Below, piece after piece: positions 8,596 to 18,304 of a stretch of DNA of 64,000 bases. How positions within the stretch are numbered: the stretch's first letter is position 1; the number at the start of each line of letters is the position of its first letter. A model generated the notes under the pieces. That model was not told the DNA's origin, ran no database searches, and saw only the letters and a list, made by a program, of their open reading frames with translations. Location of the stretch: contig NZ_JAJMOX010000005.1 of the NCBI RefSeq assembly GCF_020991455.1, positions 347,034 through 411,033 of the forward strand, written 5' to 3'. The position numbers and the translations under genes were made by a program. The stretch comes from Flavobacterium sp. JAS. Its GTDB lineage: Bacteria; Bacteroidota; Bacteroidia; Flavobacteriales; Flavobacteriaceae.

Positions 8596-10446
8596 CTAAT
8601 ACTCATTTCGGATAGTCGCATACACTCCATACGACTCATTACTTACTTTGTAAAAAGGCAGAAGCGTATATTCTTTTCCATTATTTTTCAATGTAAATGA
8701 CATAGAATTCTCTCGTTTAGATATATTTTTCAAAATATCTGACTCATTTCCTTTTAATATTGTTTCTTCATTAACTTGAAATGCTAATAAAACCGGTCCA
8801 TAAAACAGTGCAATTACATTTGGATTATCAGGCATTTTTTTTAAATCAAAATGATAATTAAAACGTATTTCTATCTTATCCCCATTTTTCCACTTTCTGT
8901 CAATTATAAAATAAGACATCGGAGTCACATTAGTTGTAATGAGTTCTCCATTTACCAAAACCTGAGTTTGTTCATCAGCCCAGGACGGAATAAATAATTT
9001 CAATGCAAATGGCGTTGTTTTATCAGTGGTTATGTTAAATTTTACAATTGAATTATCCGGAAAGTCAGACGACTGTGACAACGTAATCCCTTTAGATTCA
9101 CATTTCACAGTGGAAGGAACATACAAATTAACCCAGAGGTTATCATTGTTATGAAAATAAATATTAGCATTTAAGTTCGTAAATGCTTCAATTGTTGTTC
9201 CGTTACAACAAAAAAACTCATTGGGACTGGCAAAGCCCTTCTTATTGGGAGAACCCAATGGCAAGGAATAAACGTTCCATCCAGTTTGGGCATTTTGCAG
9301 TGCAAAAACAGAATTATAAAGCGTATTCATATATACATCAGCGTATTCGGGTTGGGCAGTCCAACGAAACAAAGTACTTGTAATTTTTTGAGTGTTATGT
9401 GAAACGCATGATTCAGATGTTCTGTGGGTAAGAGTTGTACTTAAACAATCCGGTTTCCCCCAATGTTCTGAAGTTTGAGCAGTTGGAGTTGTAGCAATAG
9501 GCCTTGGGCCACTGCTAGAACCATTCACATAACAATGATGATGTTCCAGCATATCCCAAAAATGGGAAACAACATCACGATAATAGCTGTCTCCGGTATT
9601 TTCATACCGTTTGGCAAACCCAATTATCAAAGGCAAATGAGTATTAGAATGCAACCCTGACAAAATATCTTTGCCCTCATACAATGGCTGGCTAAACCAT
9701 TTACGGTCAAAAAGACAAGCCAATCTGTAATGAGCTGAATCTTTAGAAATTTCAAATAAATTCTCTAATACATCATTCATCCCACCCGCTTCATTTGCGG
9801 GATTTGCCTGCGGAGTATATAACATTTTTTCAATAGTTTCAGGCGAAAGTTTATCCATACGCTCTTTTACATAAGCAGCCATATTAACAACTATTGCATA
9901 GGCTTTTTTATTTCCGGTTACTTTATAAACATCGAGCATTCCCTGCATCATTTTATGATAGGTATAATATGGAGCCCAAACTCCGCTAAATTGTGTCTCT
10001 AATGTTGTAAAATCTTTTTCGGGGAATGCGCTCAGGTATTTGCCACCAAGTTTTTGCTGACATTCTTCAAGCACATCAACCATATATTTAACACGTTTTT
10101 GAAGCAAAGTATCACCTGTTTTTTCAATCAAAGAAGCACAAGCCGACAAATAATGACCTACAAAATGCCCGCGCAATCCCACCTTAGGCGACTCCCAGCC
10201 TTCAAGTGGTTTCGCTTTCGATTCAATTCCGGCATTTATTCTAAAATTGTGTAATAGCCTATCTGTATCAAACTGATAAATGTACTTTGTATTGACAGTC
10301 TCCCGCTGCTTTATCGAGGACTCAGACAAAATAACATCCTTATTTAAAAATGCAATTGGCTGGTTCGCCTTATCAAGGAATGATTGTGCAAAAACTGTCT
10401 GACAAACAAACAAAATCAACCCAATATATTTTATTTTATTTTTCAT
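8596..10446 (-). CDS. GH127/GH146 beta-L-arabinofuranosidase
   Basis: This is a 616-residue secreted member of the DUF1680 group, with signal peptide MKNKIKYIGLILFVCQTVFAQ. The alpha/alpha-barrel core has the motif GLRGHFVGHYLSA (about 90-105). The metal/catalytic cluster is visible: Glu and Cys in SESCVSHNT (residues 345 and 347) and the FFCCNG pair (Cys 413-414), matching the Zn-cysteine site of characterised beta-L-arabinofuranosidases. It is followed by beta-sandwich domains. Terminal beta-L-Araf occurs in extensin, in pectic arabinan ends and in the T side chain of solanaceous xyloglucan, and the last fits this locus best. GH146 rather than GH127 is possible. The gap upstream holds remnants of two other enzymes. 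Confidence 0.88.
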   Translation of the reverse strand: MKNKIKYIGLILFVCQTVFAQSFLDKANQPIAFLNKDVILSESSIKQRETVNTKYIYQFDTDRLLHNFRINAGIESKAKPLEGWESPKVGLRGHFVGHYLSACASLIEKTGDTLLQKRVKYMVDVLEECQQKLGGKYLSAFPEKDFTTLETQFSGVWAPYYTYHKMMQGMLDVYKVTGNKKAYAIVVNMAAYVKERMDKLSPETIEKMLYTPQANPANEAGGMNDVLENLFEISKDSAHYRLACLFDRKWFSQPLYEGKDILSGLHSNTHLPLIIGFAKRYENTGDSYYRDVVSHFWDMLEHHHCYVNGSSSGPRPIATTPTAQTSEHWGKPDCLSTTLTHRTSESCVSHNTQKITSTLFRWTAQPEYADVYMNTLYNSVFALQNAQTGWNVYSLPLGSPNKKGFASPNEFFCCNGTTIEAFTNLNANIYFHNNDNLWVNLYVPSTVKCESKGITLSQSSDFPDNSIVKFNITTDKTTPFALKLFIPSWADEQTQVLVNGELITTNVTPMSYFIIDRKWKNGDKIEIRFNYHFDLKKMPDNPNVIALFYGPVLLAFQVNEETILKGNESDILKNISKRENSMSFTLKNNGKEYTLLPFYKVSNESYGVYATIRNEY

Positions 10447-10518
10447 ATTGAAATTTGAACATTAGAAAAATTGCATTATTATATTGAAACTTTCGTAATG
10501 AATTTAAAAATAACAACT

Positions 10519-10735
10519 CTAATAATATTTTAAAAACTACTGCAATATCATTAGGAACGCTATTTGTTTTTTTATAACTAATGATTCTGGATTAGCTTGC
10601 CAGGATAATTTTGTCTTTACTGCCAAGCATCACTGTCTTTTTAATTCTAAAATTATCTTTATTTTTTTCAAGTAATTTCAAGCATATATCTTCCTTTGGA
10701 ACTCCTATAACCGTAGTATACACACGCAGCACAAG
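10519..10735 (-). pseudogene. Decayed GH29 alpha-L-fucosidase, C-terminal remnant
   Basis: Read on the minus strand in shifting frames, this stretch gives GVPKEDICLKLLEKN, then VMLGSKDK, then LSWQANPESLVIKKQ, then VPNDIAVVFKI. These align in order with the last 70 residues of the intact GH29 gene at 13579-15213 (GVPSEDISLKLLGKN, EILGSKEK, LSWKQSGESLVITKP, IPNDIAVVFKIK). At least two frameshifts separate the blocks and no start is present. It is therefore a dead C-terminal fragment of a second fucosidase, not a gene. Confidence 0.8.
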
Positions 10736-10749
10736 CACAGCTCAATACC

Positions 10750-11030
10750 TTATTTTAGTTCAATAAACTCCGGTTCATAAGGTTTAATTGTAAAATTCCC
10801 CACATAATCTTTATCCAAAAGAAGACTTCTTGATTTTGTTTTCATCTGTATTTCTTTGGCTTCTCCCGTCACATTCAAATACAAATAATGTTTTTTATCT
10901 ATCTGCCTTGCGGATGATAGTTTGCCTCGACATATAAATTCTGAGCACTTCCGGAAATACTAAAAAAGCATGAAAGTAATGTTAAGCACCAAAGACTAAT
11001 CTTATTTATTTTTATATAATGAAACCTCAT
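10750..11030 (-). pseudogene. Internally deleted secreted glycosidase (GH42-like) remnant
   Basis: From the ATG at 11030-11028 the frame encodes a signal peptide (MRFHYIKINKISL...GSAQ) followed by NLYVEANYHPQG and a stop. In another frame, directly after, comes a terminal segment DKKHYLYLNVTGEAKE...GNFTIKPYEPEFIELK with a stop at 10752-10750. The first block resembles the opening of secreted GH42-like beta-galactosidases. The second resembles the final beta strands of such enzymes. The middle of the gene, including the barrel, is missing. The family call rests on short motifs. The deletion itself is clear from the two separate frames. Confidence 0.6.
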
Positions 11031-11081
11031 AGAAAGTTACTTTTTTATATTTAACTCTATTTTTTGACTGCCTGTCATCAT

Positions 11082-13511
11082 CTAATGTAAAGTTTCCAAA
11101 CGCAATATCGTTAATGAATTTCCAGGGAATGAACGTGTAATAGTTGTTCCTGAAAATTTTACATTTTCTGTTTTCGGGGAAACTTTAGTAGGTTGTTCCA
11201 TTGTATTTTCATCCAATGGACTGGCAGATGTAAGCACAATGACTTTTCCTTTCCCGGTAAAAACTTTTGCATCTTTCAGGTCAATCTGTGATTTTATTGC
11301 TTTGGCTGAAGCATTTACAATTTTAAGAATCACATCACCCGATTTATAGTCTTTCACAGCACTCATAATTAAACTTTTCACAGGAAGAGTTTTATCTGAA
11401 ATTTCTTGTATTAACTTTCCGTCAAGATAGGCCCTTACGGTACCTCCTTTGATTTCAATTTTCACATCATACCATTGTTCCGCTTTGGCTTCTCCTTTCA
11501 TTTCTGCAATAGACATACCCATTTCCAGGTGCGTAACAGAATTGTTCCAACCACCTACTTCGAAACGGTTACGTTCATCATTATTTCTATTGTGGAAGAA
11601 TATCTGGAATCCGTTCTCACCCAAAATCCTGCGAGCTTTCAGAGTGATCGTGTAGTCTTTCCACGTAGAATCTCCCATAAAAATACCCACTCCTTGTTCT
11701 ATTGCCGATTGTTTGAGAACTCCATCTTTTACACTCCATTCGCCTTTTCCGGTTTGTCTCCAATCCTTACCGAGTTTTGCAAAATCGGGTTTAAACAGAA
11801 TTTCCCCGTTAGGAGCTGTAACCACAACATCTTTAAATTCGGCCGAATTCATCCAGGTGCCAAAACCAATACACCCCATTCCTACGGGAGTTTCAATGAC
11901 CGGATTATTCTCTACAGAGAAAGGAAGTACGTTCGTTCCCTGGTTGTTTGAAAACATTTCCTGAACATAATAGCTTGGCAAGCCAAACCACTGGTGACTG
12001 TCGAAATTAATTAAGTTTACCGGCCATGCTTTGTGGTTTGCATTGCACAACAAGGGTGCATAAGCTCCCAAAACAACTACATCCGAGTTTCGTTCCATGC
12101 CCGTCATCCAAGCAGCTTCACCTATTGCACCGCGAAGGTTACCGTTTCCTGTGCCTGAAGTTACCGCATATTCGCCAATAAAAACTTTGAAGCCATTGCG
12201 GTCGTAGCTGTCATATTTATTTGAATTCCAGATAAACCAATCGGGATTGTTGTAATAATGCTCATCAATTAATTCCGGCTTTGGCTCTTTAGGGTGCCCA
12301 CCAGCCCACTCGTTGGCAATGAGTTTCATGTACGGATATTTTGTCTGAATTGCCTTTACAAACAATGGCCAGCGTTCGTTATAAGGAGCTCCTCCATTTT
12401 CGTTCCCTATTTCCATGTATTTCAGGTTAAATGGTTCCGGATGTCCGTTTTTAGCCCGAAGACTTCCCCAAACCGAAGATTCCGGTCCATTGGCGTATTC
12501 GATTGCATCAAGCGCATCTTGCACCCATTGTCCCATTTGGTCGAGCGGAATTACTTCTTTGTGTGACATTCCAATGTTTATACAATAAAGTGGTTCAGCT
12601 CCCAAATCTTCGGCAAGTTGAAGATATTCATGAAACCCAAGTCCGTTAGTGGCATTGTAACCCCATATATTCCAGAGTGCCGTGCGTGTATCAATGTTTC
12701 CAATTGTATTTTTCCAGTGGTACATGTGTTTGAAATCGTCACCTTCAACCCAGCAACCTCCCGGGAAGCGCAGAAATTTAGGGTGAAGAGCATCGAGCGC
12801 TTCGGAAAGATCGGTGCGCAAGCCATGATTTTTCCATGTTTTAACTGGGAGCAGCGAAACCATATCCAGAAATAGTTTTCCATTGCCTTCACCTGAAATT
12901 TGTAGGCTTGCTTTGGGATCGCCTGTGCTTATTTTCAGATTTGCAGTGTAATACCCCCAGTCTCCGGTAATTCCTTTTATTTCAGCAGCTGATATTTCAT
13001 TGCCTTTCGCATCCATAATTTTTATTTTTAAAGGAGAAGAAAAACCTTCAATAGCACGTGCGGCAAACCTCAGCGTATAACTTTCGCCCTGCACCATATT
13101 CATGCCCCAGTAGCCTGAATTTTCCAGTTTAAAAGAACCAGAAGCTCCAATTAGTAATGCTTTGCGATTTAAGGAGTTTAATGGCGGTATCACTTGTTTT
13201 GCGAAAAGATCGGCATTACTGATCGAAACTGAACTTTTGCCATCGGTACTTGTAAACTTCCAATCCTGAAGGATATCAGCATCTTCAAACGAACGATTTC
13301 TTACCATTTCCGGATACAATCCTCCATCGGCAGAAAGGTTAATATCTTCGAAAAAAACACCGAACAAGGAAGGTGAAATTGCATGCCCCGGATTGTTTAC
13401 ATCCACCATGATTTTAACCTTGCCCGCTTTGTTCGTCTGCGCGTTCAGAACCGTACTCAATCCCCAAAGTAATAAACCCGCAATAAGCTTTTTATTGATT
13501 TCTTTTTTCAT
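11082..13511 (-). CDS. GH51 alpha-L-arabinofuranosidase, secreted, multidomain
   Basis: This is an 809-residue enzyme starting MKKEINKKLIAGLLLWG, a signal peptide ending LNAQ. The start at 13511 was preferred to the ATG 15 codons upstream because that extension is polar. After an opening strand (SLFGVFFEDINLSADGG) comes a CBM4-like inserted beta domain (about 75-215), then the catalytic barrel. The acid/base Glu is in EIGNENGGAP (near 371) and the nucleophile in FIGEYAVTSG (near 447). A LamG-like sandwich (about 600-720) and a final beta domain follow. GH51 removes alpha-L-arabinofuranose from xylan, arabinan or xyloglucan. It is separated from GH127 by two gene remnants and is cotranscribed with GH29 upstream (67-base gap). 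Confidence 0.9.
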   Translation of the reverse strand: MKKEINKKLIAGLLLWGLSTVLNAQTNKAGKVKIMVDVNNPGHAISPSLFGVFFEDINLSADGGLYPEMVRNRSFEDADILQDWKFTSTDGKSSVSISNADLFAKQVIPPLNSLNRKALLIGASGSFKLENSGYWGMNMVQGESYTLRFAARAIEGFSSPLKIKIMDAKGNEISAAEIKGITGDWGYYTANLKISTGDPKASLQISGEGNGKLFLDMVSLLPVKTWKNHGLRTDLSEALDALHPKFLRFPGGCWVEGDDFKHMYHWKNTIGNIDTRTALWNIWGYNATNGLGFHEYLQLAEDLGAEPLYCINIGMSHKEVIPLDQMGQWVQDALDAIEYANGPESSVWGSLRAKNGHPEPFNLKYMEIGNENGGAPYNERWPLFVKAIQTKYPYMKLIANEWAGGHPKEPKPELIDEHYYNNPDWFIWNSNKYDSYDRNGFKVFIGEYAVTSGTGNGNLRGAIGEAAWMTGMERNSDVVVLGAYAPLLCNANHKAWPVNLINFDSHQWFGLPSYYVQEMFSNNQGTNVLPFSVENNPVIETPVGMGCIGFGTWMNSAEFKDVVVTAPNGEILFKPDFAKLGKDWRQTGKGEWSVKDGVLKQSAIEQGVGIFMGDSTWKDYTITLKARRILGENGFQIFFHNRNNDERNRFEVGGWNNSVTHLEMGMSIAEMKGEAKAEQWYDVKIEIKGGTVRAYLDGKLIQEISDKTLPVKSLIMSAVKDYKSGDVILKIVNASAKAIKSQIDLKDAKVFTGKGKVIVLTSASPLDENTMEQPTKVSPKTENVKFSGTTITRSFPGNSLTILRLETLH

Positions 13512-13578
13512 TAATTTATTATTGTTTATTTGTCCCATTTTATAAATCCGATCCATTAATTGCCATTTTGTCCCCTGC

Positions 13579-15213
13579 TTATTTTATCTTAAAAACTACT
13601 GCAATATCGTTCGGGATCACTTTTGGTTTTGTAATTACTAATGATTCTCCCGATTGTTTCCATGAAAGTTTCTCTTTACTGCCAAGGATTTCAATACTTT
13701 TAATTTTACCGTTATAGTTATTCTTACCAAGCAATTTCAAGCTAATGTCCTCTGAAGGTACTCCTAAAAGACTTGCATAAAGAATTTTCCCATTTTGATT
13801 GTAACGAATATCTTTTGCTGTCAATTTTGTTTTTCCTTCATTAAAACTTTGATCCTGACCAGGCTTTATAGCATCTGAAACTGGTCCTTCACCATATTGT
13901 TTCCACGGGCGTGTATCAAAAATACTCTCTTTATTGACCTCCATCCAGCTAGCGATTTTTTCAAGAATTGCAACTTCCTTTTCATCAATACTACCGTCTC
14001 CACGAACCGGAATATTAAGCAGCAAATTCCCATTTTTACTTACAATATCAATCAGCATTTGAATTACTGTAGCTGCTGATTTGTATCCATTATTATCATA
14101 AACTGATCTGTTGTAATGCCAGTCACCAATACAGGTACAAGTTTGCCATGGAAGACTTTGGGGAGTATCCGGCGCACCACGCTCTACATCCCAAACCATG
14201 CATTTTTTTTGTTCATCGGTTAGTATTTTCCCAAATAAAACAGCCTCCAGCTTGTCATTATGGGTTGCCATATTATGATTGTAGAAATCAGCCGCAATTT
14301 TGAGTCCCGCATCGCTTACCGGATAAAGAGGCAGTGCAACATCATCAAAATAAAGCAAATCGGGATTGTATTTATTGATAAGATCTATGGTTCTGTTATA
14401 AAATTTTTCACAGTATTCTTGTGAAGGTATGGCCGCATCATTGCTCCAATCCCACTGATTCCACAAAGCATACAGATCTTTTTCACTTCCTTTACTCAGA
14501 GGATGATTTTGCGCATAAAGTTCAGCAGGGTCAAGTCCTTCCCACCATGTTCCTTTACCATCTGCTTTGGTAAGTTTTCCATCGTAGGGAACTCCTGCTA
14601 ATGCACCGGTCTTATCTGAACGCTGGGCAGTTTCAAACCAGGTCCAGGCGTGTGAAGCGTGTACACTAAGTCCGAATGGCAGATTATATTTTTTTGCTGC
14701 TTTTGACCAACCAGTGATAATATCTTTCTTAGGCCCTACACGTACCGAGTTCCATTGCTGGTATTTACTGTCCCACAGATCCAGATTATCATGGTGATTG
14801 GCCATGGCAAAGAAATACTGAGCACCTGCCCTTTTGTACAGTGCTACAAGTTTTTCAGGATCCCAATTTTCAGCTTTCCAATCCTTAATAACTTCCTTGA
14901 ATCCAACTTTGGAAGGATGCCCGTAATGCTCCGTAAACCATTTATATTGGTCACCATCTTCATTATACATAAATCTCCCAAACCAGTCTCCTTGTTCAGG
15001 CTGGCATTGAGGTCCCCAATGTGCCCATATGCCAAACTTGGCATTACGGAACCATTCAGGTGTCTTATATTGCTGCAGCGATTGCCATGTTGGTGCAAAC
15101 TTTCCGGCAGCAACAGGTTCATTACCCTCCCTAATCGGAGATACATACTTTTCCTGAGCTGCCAAAAAATTCAAAAACAGCATAAAAACCATTATAAACC
15201 GGTTGATTTTCAT
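13579..15213 (-). CDS. GH29 alpha-L-fucosidase
   Basis: This is a 544-residue secreted enzyme (signal MKINRFIMVFMLFLNFLAAQ, start chosen at 15213). The GH29 hallmarks are TPEWFRNAKFGIWAHWGPQ near the start, YFFAMANHHDN for the histidine pair, and the nucleophile Asp in LLYFDDVALP (near residue 290). A C-terminal beta domain completes the usual length. In xyloglucan the substrate is alpha-1,2-fucose on galactose (F side chain), although pectin-linked fucose is possible. A degraded copy of its C-terminus lies at 10519-10735, so the locus once had two fucosidases. The gene starts 48 bases after the GH74 stop. Confidence 0.92.
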   Translation of the reverse strand: MKINRFIMVFMLFLNFLAAQEKYVSPIREGNEPVAAGKFAPTWQSLQQYKTPEWFRNAKFGIWAHWGPQCQPEQGDWFGRFMYNEDGDQYKWFTEHYGHPSKVGFKEVIKDWKAENWDPEKLVALYKRAGAQYFFAMANHHDNLDLWDSKYQQWNSVRVGPKKDIITGWSKAAKKYNLPFGLSVHASHAWTWFETAQRSDKTGALAGVPYDGKLTKADGKGTWWEGLDPAELYAQNHPLSKGSEKDLYALWNQWDWSNDAAIPSQEYCEKFYNRTIDLINKYNPDLLYFDDVALPLYPVSDAGLKIAADFYNHNMATHNDKLEAVLFGKILTDEQKKCMVWDVERGAPDTPQSLPWQTCTCIGDWHYNRSVYDNNGYKSAATVIQMLIDIVSKNGNLLLNIPVRGDGSIDEKEVAILEKIASWMEVNKESIFDTRPWKQYGEGPVSDAIKPGQDQSFNEGKTKLTAKDIRYNQNGKILYASLLGVPSEDISLKLLGKNNYNGKIKSIEILGSKEKLSWKQSGESLVITKPKVIPNDIAVVFKIK

Positions 15214-15261
15214 ATGTCTTTTATACTTTATATTTATAATTTTCAAATCTCACAAACCGAT

Positions 15262-18153
15262 TTATTTTTTAAGAATCTTAAATGTTTTTGAGAAATTTGA
15301 GTTTACTCCTTCAACCTGCACCAGGTATAATCCTGGTTGCAATGAAGACCCCATTAACAAGTGCGCTGATTCAAGAGTGGATGCTGCTTCCTGTACTTTT
15401 TTTCCTGTAACATCAAAAATGCTAACACGAATGGGTTCCTTCGATTTTGTAGCTTCAATCTTAAATTCATTACTAAATGGATTTGGGAAAAACGCTATTG
15501 AAAAGTTTGAGTCCTCTTCAATATCATTTTTAGACAACGAATTCATTTTTGCACTTTGGCTGCCAACTATATTTATTGACCATTGCTGATTAAAACTGCT
15601 GCTCTGGCTCCATTGAAATAAATCAGCACCATTGGTCGTGGCACCCATTCCATCGAGATATAAACCTGTAGCTTTGTTTTTAAACTTAACATAGTTTCCT
15701 GCGGTTTCACGTGTCCAATATTGTGCATCACTGCCACTATAACTGTATTGTCCTGCAACTGAACCATTGGAATTTCTATACATACCATCAAGATACAATC
15801 CTGAAGCTCGATTCTTTAACATCACATAATTTCCAACCGTTTCAATTGACCATTGTTGTGCCGTTGCACCGCTGTTAGCATATTGCCCAGCATTAGAACC
15901 ATTGTCGAACCTGTACATCCCATCCATCAGCAAGTTGGTAGCTCTATTGCCCAGAGTAACGTAGGAAACAGAAGGTTCTGAAAGATCCCAGTAAATTAGA
16001 CCTCTTCCTCCGCCTGCCCCCATAAATACTCTTCCGGCAACATTCATGTCTCCAACAAGCAATGAAGCACCACCAAATTCATGGGCATCATTATTGATTC
16101 TAAGCCATGTAGCCCCCTGATCTGTTGATCTGAAAAGCCCATTGACACCAGATACTGTTCCCCAGATGAAAATAGTAGGGTAGCTCGCTCCGGACATTGT
16201 TTTTCCTATTCCGATAGTTTTGCAATACGATACATTGGCAACAGTTGTATATGCTGCCCCATAGTTGGTCGAATATTTTAATCCATTGCCGGCAAGAGGC
16301 ACCCAAATATGTCCTTCAAAACCGGGCACTGTCCTGATCAGAACTGATTCCCACGGATGATTTGCAGTTGACGCGCCCGGTGTACCTGCTACTGAGAAAT
16401 TGACTCCCTTATTAGAGCTTCTGAACATCTGTCCCGTCGATGGATGGTAGATATAGAAATAATTTGAATTTACCTGATCAGCCGCTGGAGCAGCATCGCC
16501 AAGCGATACACCCGCACAACTGGACCAGCTTGTGCCGTTATTGGTCGTATACGAGGTAGTTGAGGATCCCCAAGGACAATGCAGTATAGTACCTCCATCA
16601 GCACTAATGGCTACCCTTCCTGATACGCCCACATTACTGGTAGTGCCAGTCCATGTAGTTCCTTTATCGTTAGAATAGTAAACGACGTTTTCCCCATTAC
16701 CAATTCGGACTACTTTACCCGGATTCGCAGCAGCATAAGCAATGCTATGGTTATTAAAACCTCCTAAAGGAGAAATCTTCGTTGAGGGAAAAGAAATTAA
16801 TGACTCATGTACAAAGCCTGATACGTCTCCGAAAGAGGAAATAAACGGACCTCCCGGAATGCTGACCCCGTCAAGTAATGCTGTCTCTTCAATTCCTATT
16901 ACATCATTTTTCCATGACGCATTTGCGGCTGTAATATTGGAACAGGTGTATACTCCGCCGCCTCCTATTACGCGCACTTTTAAAGGATCGTTAAGGTCAA
17001 ACTCAATAGAATCCATCCAATTAATCGCTCCCCCTGCTGTCCAGTTCATACCGTTAGCATCATAGGTGGAATCCGGACCGATCTTTAGGTTCCAGGTTGA
17101 TCCTCCATCGGTAGAGAGAAAAACAAAATCTCCCCAGCCGCTACCAAACTGTTGGTTCCAGTACATACCACAGGTCGAAACTACAACTCTATTACTATTG
17201 GAAGGATCTATACTTACACCGCCATACGGATACTTTGCCGTAGGATGATGCGCCGGGGTAACATTTGTCCAAATTCCTGTATTTGTGTTGAGCTTATATA
17301 CTCTGCCCATATCATTAGCAGGTGTAGTCCCTGAGTAATCACCTGAAATATTGGGACCTTGTTCAACGGAAAGGGTAGCATACATAGTATTACCTTGTAG
17401 TGCTACTCTGTGCGGCATAAATCTATTGTCAGGAGAAACGTCTGTAAATGTTACTCCACCATCTGTACTCTTGTAAATATTGGCGCTGCCGATGCGGGAA
17501 ACACCTATATAAATGGTTTGTGTAACCCCGTTTACCACAGCACTCGAAGGATCATAAGCAACAAGACATATTCCGTTTCCATTAGCGGTGGTCGTTACAC
17601 CACTCCAGGCCTGATTCCAACTAACTCCCCCGTCTGTACTTTTCCATAATCCGTTGGCTCTGGTTCCGCAGAATAATATGTTGCTGTTTTTGGGATCTAC
17701 AGCGAGGCGTTCTCCGTTGGAACGTCCATATCCATTTCCATGTGTTTTAAACTTGGAGGTAACATCTGTATAAGTGAAGGTATTTCCTTTGTCTGTGGAT
17801 TTCAATATGGCTGTTCTTCCATTGTTGACATAGTCAATTCCGCAAAGCATATAAACATTATTGGGATTCTGCGGATCCACGGCAAGAGATTCCACTCCGT
17901 AAAATCCGTTTTCTGACTCACTAAGCCAGTCAAGCAACTGAACCCACTTATTGTTATTAGCATCCCAGCGATATGCTCCGCCTATATCTGTGCGGCAATA
18001 CCTGTCGCCGGAGGTTTGGTTGGTAACGAGTCCTGTCACAAATCCGCCTCCGCCAATGGGTACATTCTTTGAGGTATAGCTCTGGGCGTTTGTTATAACC
18101 GGACTAAACACTAAAATAAGGTGCAAAAAGAAAATTTTTATATACTTTTTCAT
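15262..18153 (-). CDS. GH74 xyloglucanase with CBM13 and T9SS C-terminal domain
   Basis: This is a 963-residue secreted endo-xyloglucanase. After the signal peptide (to about 24) come two seven-bladed propellers built from sialidase-like BNR repeats (KSTDGG.SW). The two catalytic aspartates of GH74 are visible: CRTDIGGAYRWD (Asp56) and SFGDVSGFVHE (Asp443). Residues of about 745-870 hold three ricin-type repeats (GLYLDGM...QQWSI), a CBM13-like beta-trefoil. The last 75 residues (FFPNPFSNEFKIEA...GLYLVQVEG...KTFKILKK) are a type A T9SS sorting domain, so the protein should cross the outer membrane. It is the only PUL1 enzyme with such a tail. It would cut the glucan backbone outside the cell and feed SusC/SusD. 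Confidence 0.93.
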   Translation of the reverse strand: MKKYIKIFFLHLILVFSPVITNAQSYTSKNVPIGGGGFVTGLVTNQTSGDRYCRTDIGGAYRWDANNNKWVQLLDWLSESENGFYGVESLAVDPQNPNNVYMLCGIDYVNNGRTAILKSTDKGNTFTYTDVTSKFKTHGNGYGRSNGERLAVDPKNSNILFCGTRANGLWKSTDGGVSWNQAWSGVTTTANGNGICLVAYDPSSAVVNGVTQTIYIGVSRIGSANIYKSTDGGVTFTDVSPDNRFMPHRVALQGNTMYATLSVEQGPNISGDYSGTTPANDMGRVYKLNTNTGIWTNVTPAHHPTAKYPYGGVSIDPSNSNRVVVSTCGMYWNQQFGSGWGDFVFLSTDGGSTWNLKIGPDSTYDANGMNWTAGGAINWMDSIEFDLNDPLKVRVIGGGGVYTCSNITAANASWKNDVIGIEETALLDGVSIPGGPFISSFGDVSGFVHESLISFPSTKISPLGGFNNHSIAYAAANPGKVVRIGNGENVVYYSNDKGTTWTGTTSNVGVSGRVAISADGGTILHCPWGSSTTSYTTNNGTSWSSCAGVSLGDAAPAADQVNSNYFYIYHPSTGQMFRSSNKGVNFSVAGTPGASTANHPWESVLIRTVPGFEGHIWVPLAGNGLKYSTNYGAAYTTVANVSYCKTIGIGKTMSGASYPTIFIWGTVSGVNGLFRSTDQGATWLRINNDAHEFGGASLLVGDMNVAGRVFMGAGGGRGLIYWDLSEPSVSYVTLGNRATNLLMDGMYRFDNGSNAGQYANSGATAQQWSIETVGNYVMLKNRASGLYLDGMYRNSNGSVAGQYSYSGSDAQYWTRETAGNYVKFKNKATGLYLDGMGATTNGADLFQWSQSSSFNQQWSINIVGSQSAKMNSLSKNDIEEDSNFSIAFFPNPFSNEFKIEATKSKEPIRVSIFDVTGKKVQEAASTLESAHLLMGSSLQPGLYLVQVEGVNSNFSKTFKILKK

Positions 18154-18304
18154 ATTTAATATTTTAATTGTACAAAAACATTTTAAATTTTATTCTGCCT
18201 TCTTGTTTCAAATTCTGAATTATCTGAACTCAAAAAAGCTTTATTACCTTTTGTTATCACCAACAAGAAAGACGGGGATACATAAGTACTGAGGGTTGCA
18301 GGGA

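Noticed and set aside
11475..11951. Plus-strand open frame of 158 codons opposite GH51
   Set aside because: Antisense to the conserved LamG-like part of GH51, with no signal peptide or known motif.
14755..15291. Plus-strand open frame of 178 codons opposite GH29
   Set aside because: It lies wholly antisense to a clear GH29 gene, has no recognisable motif, and low-complexity hydrophobic content typical of antisense frames.
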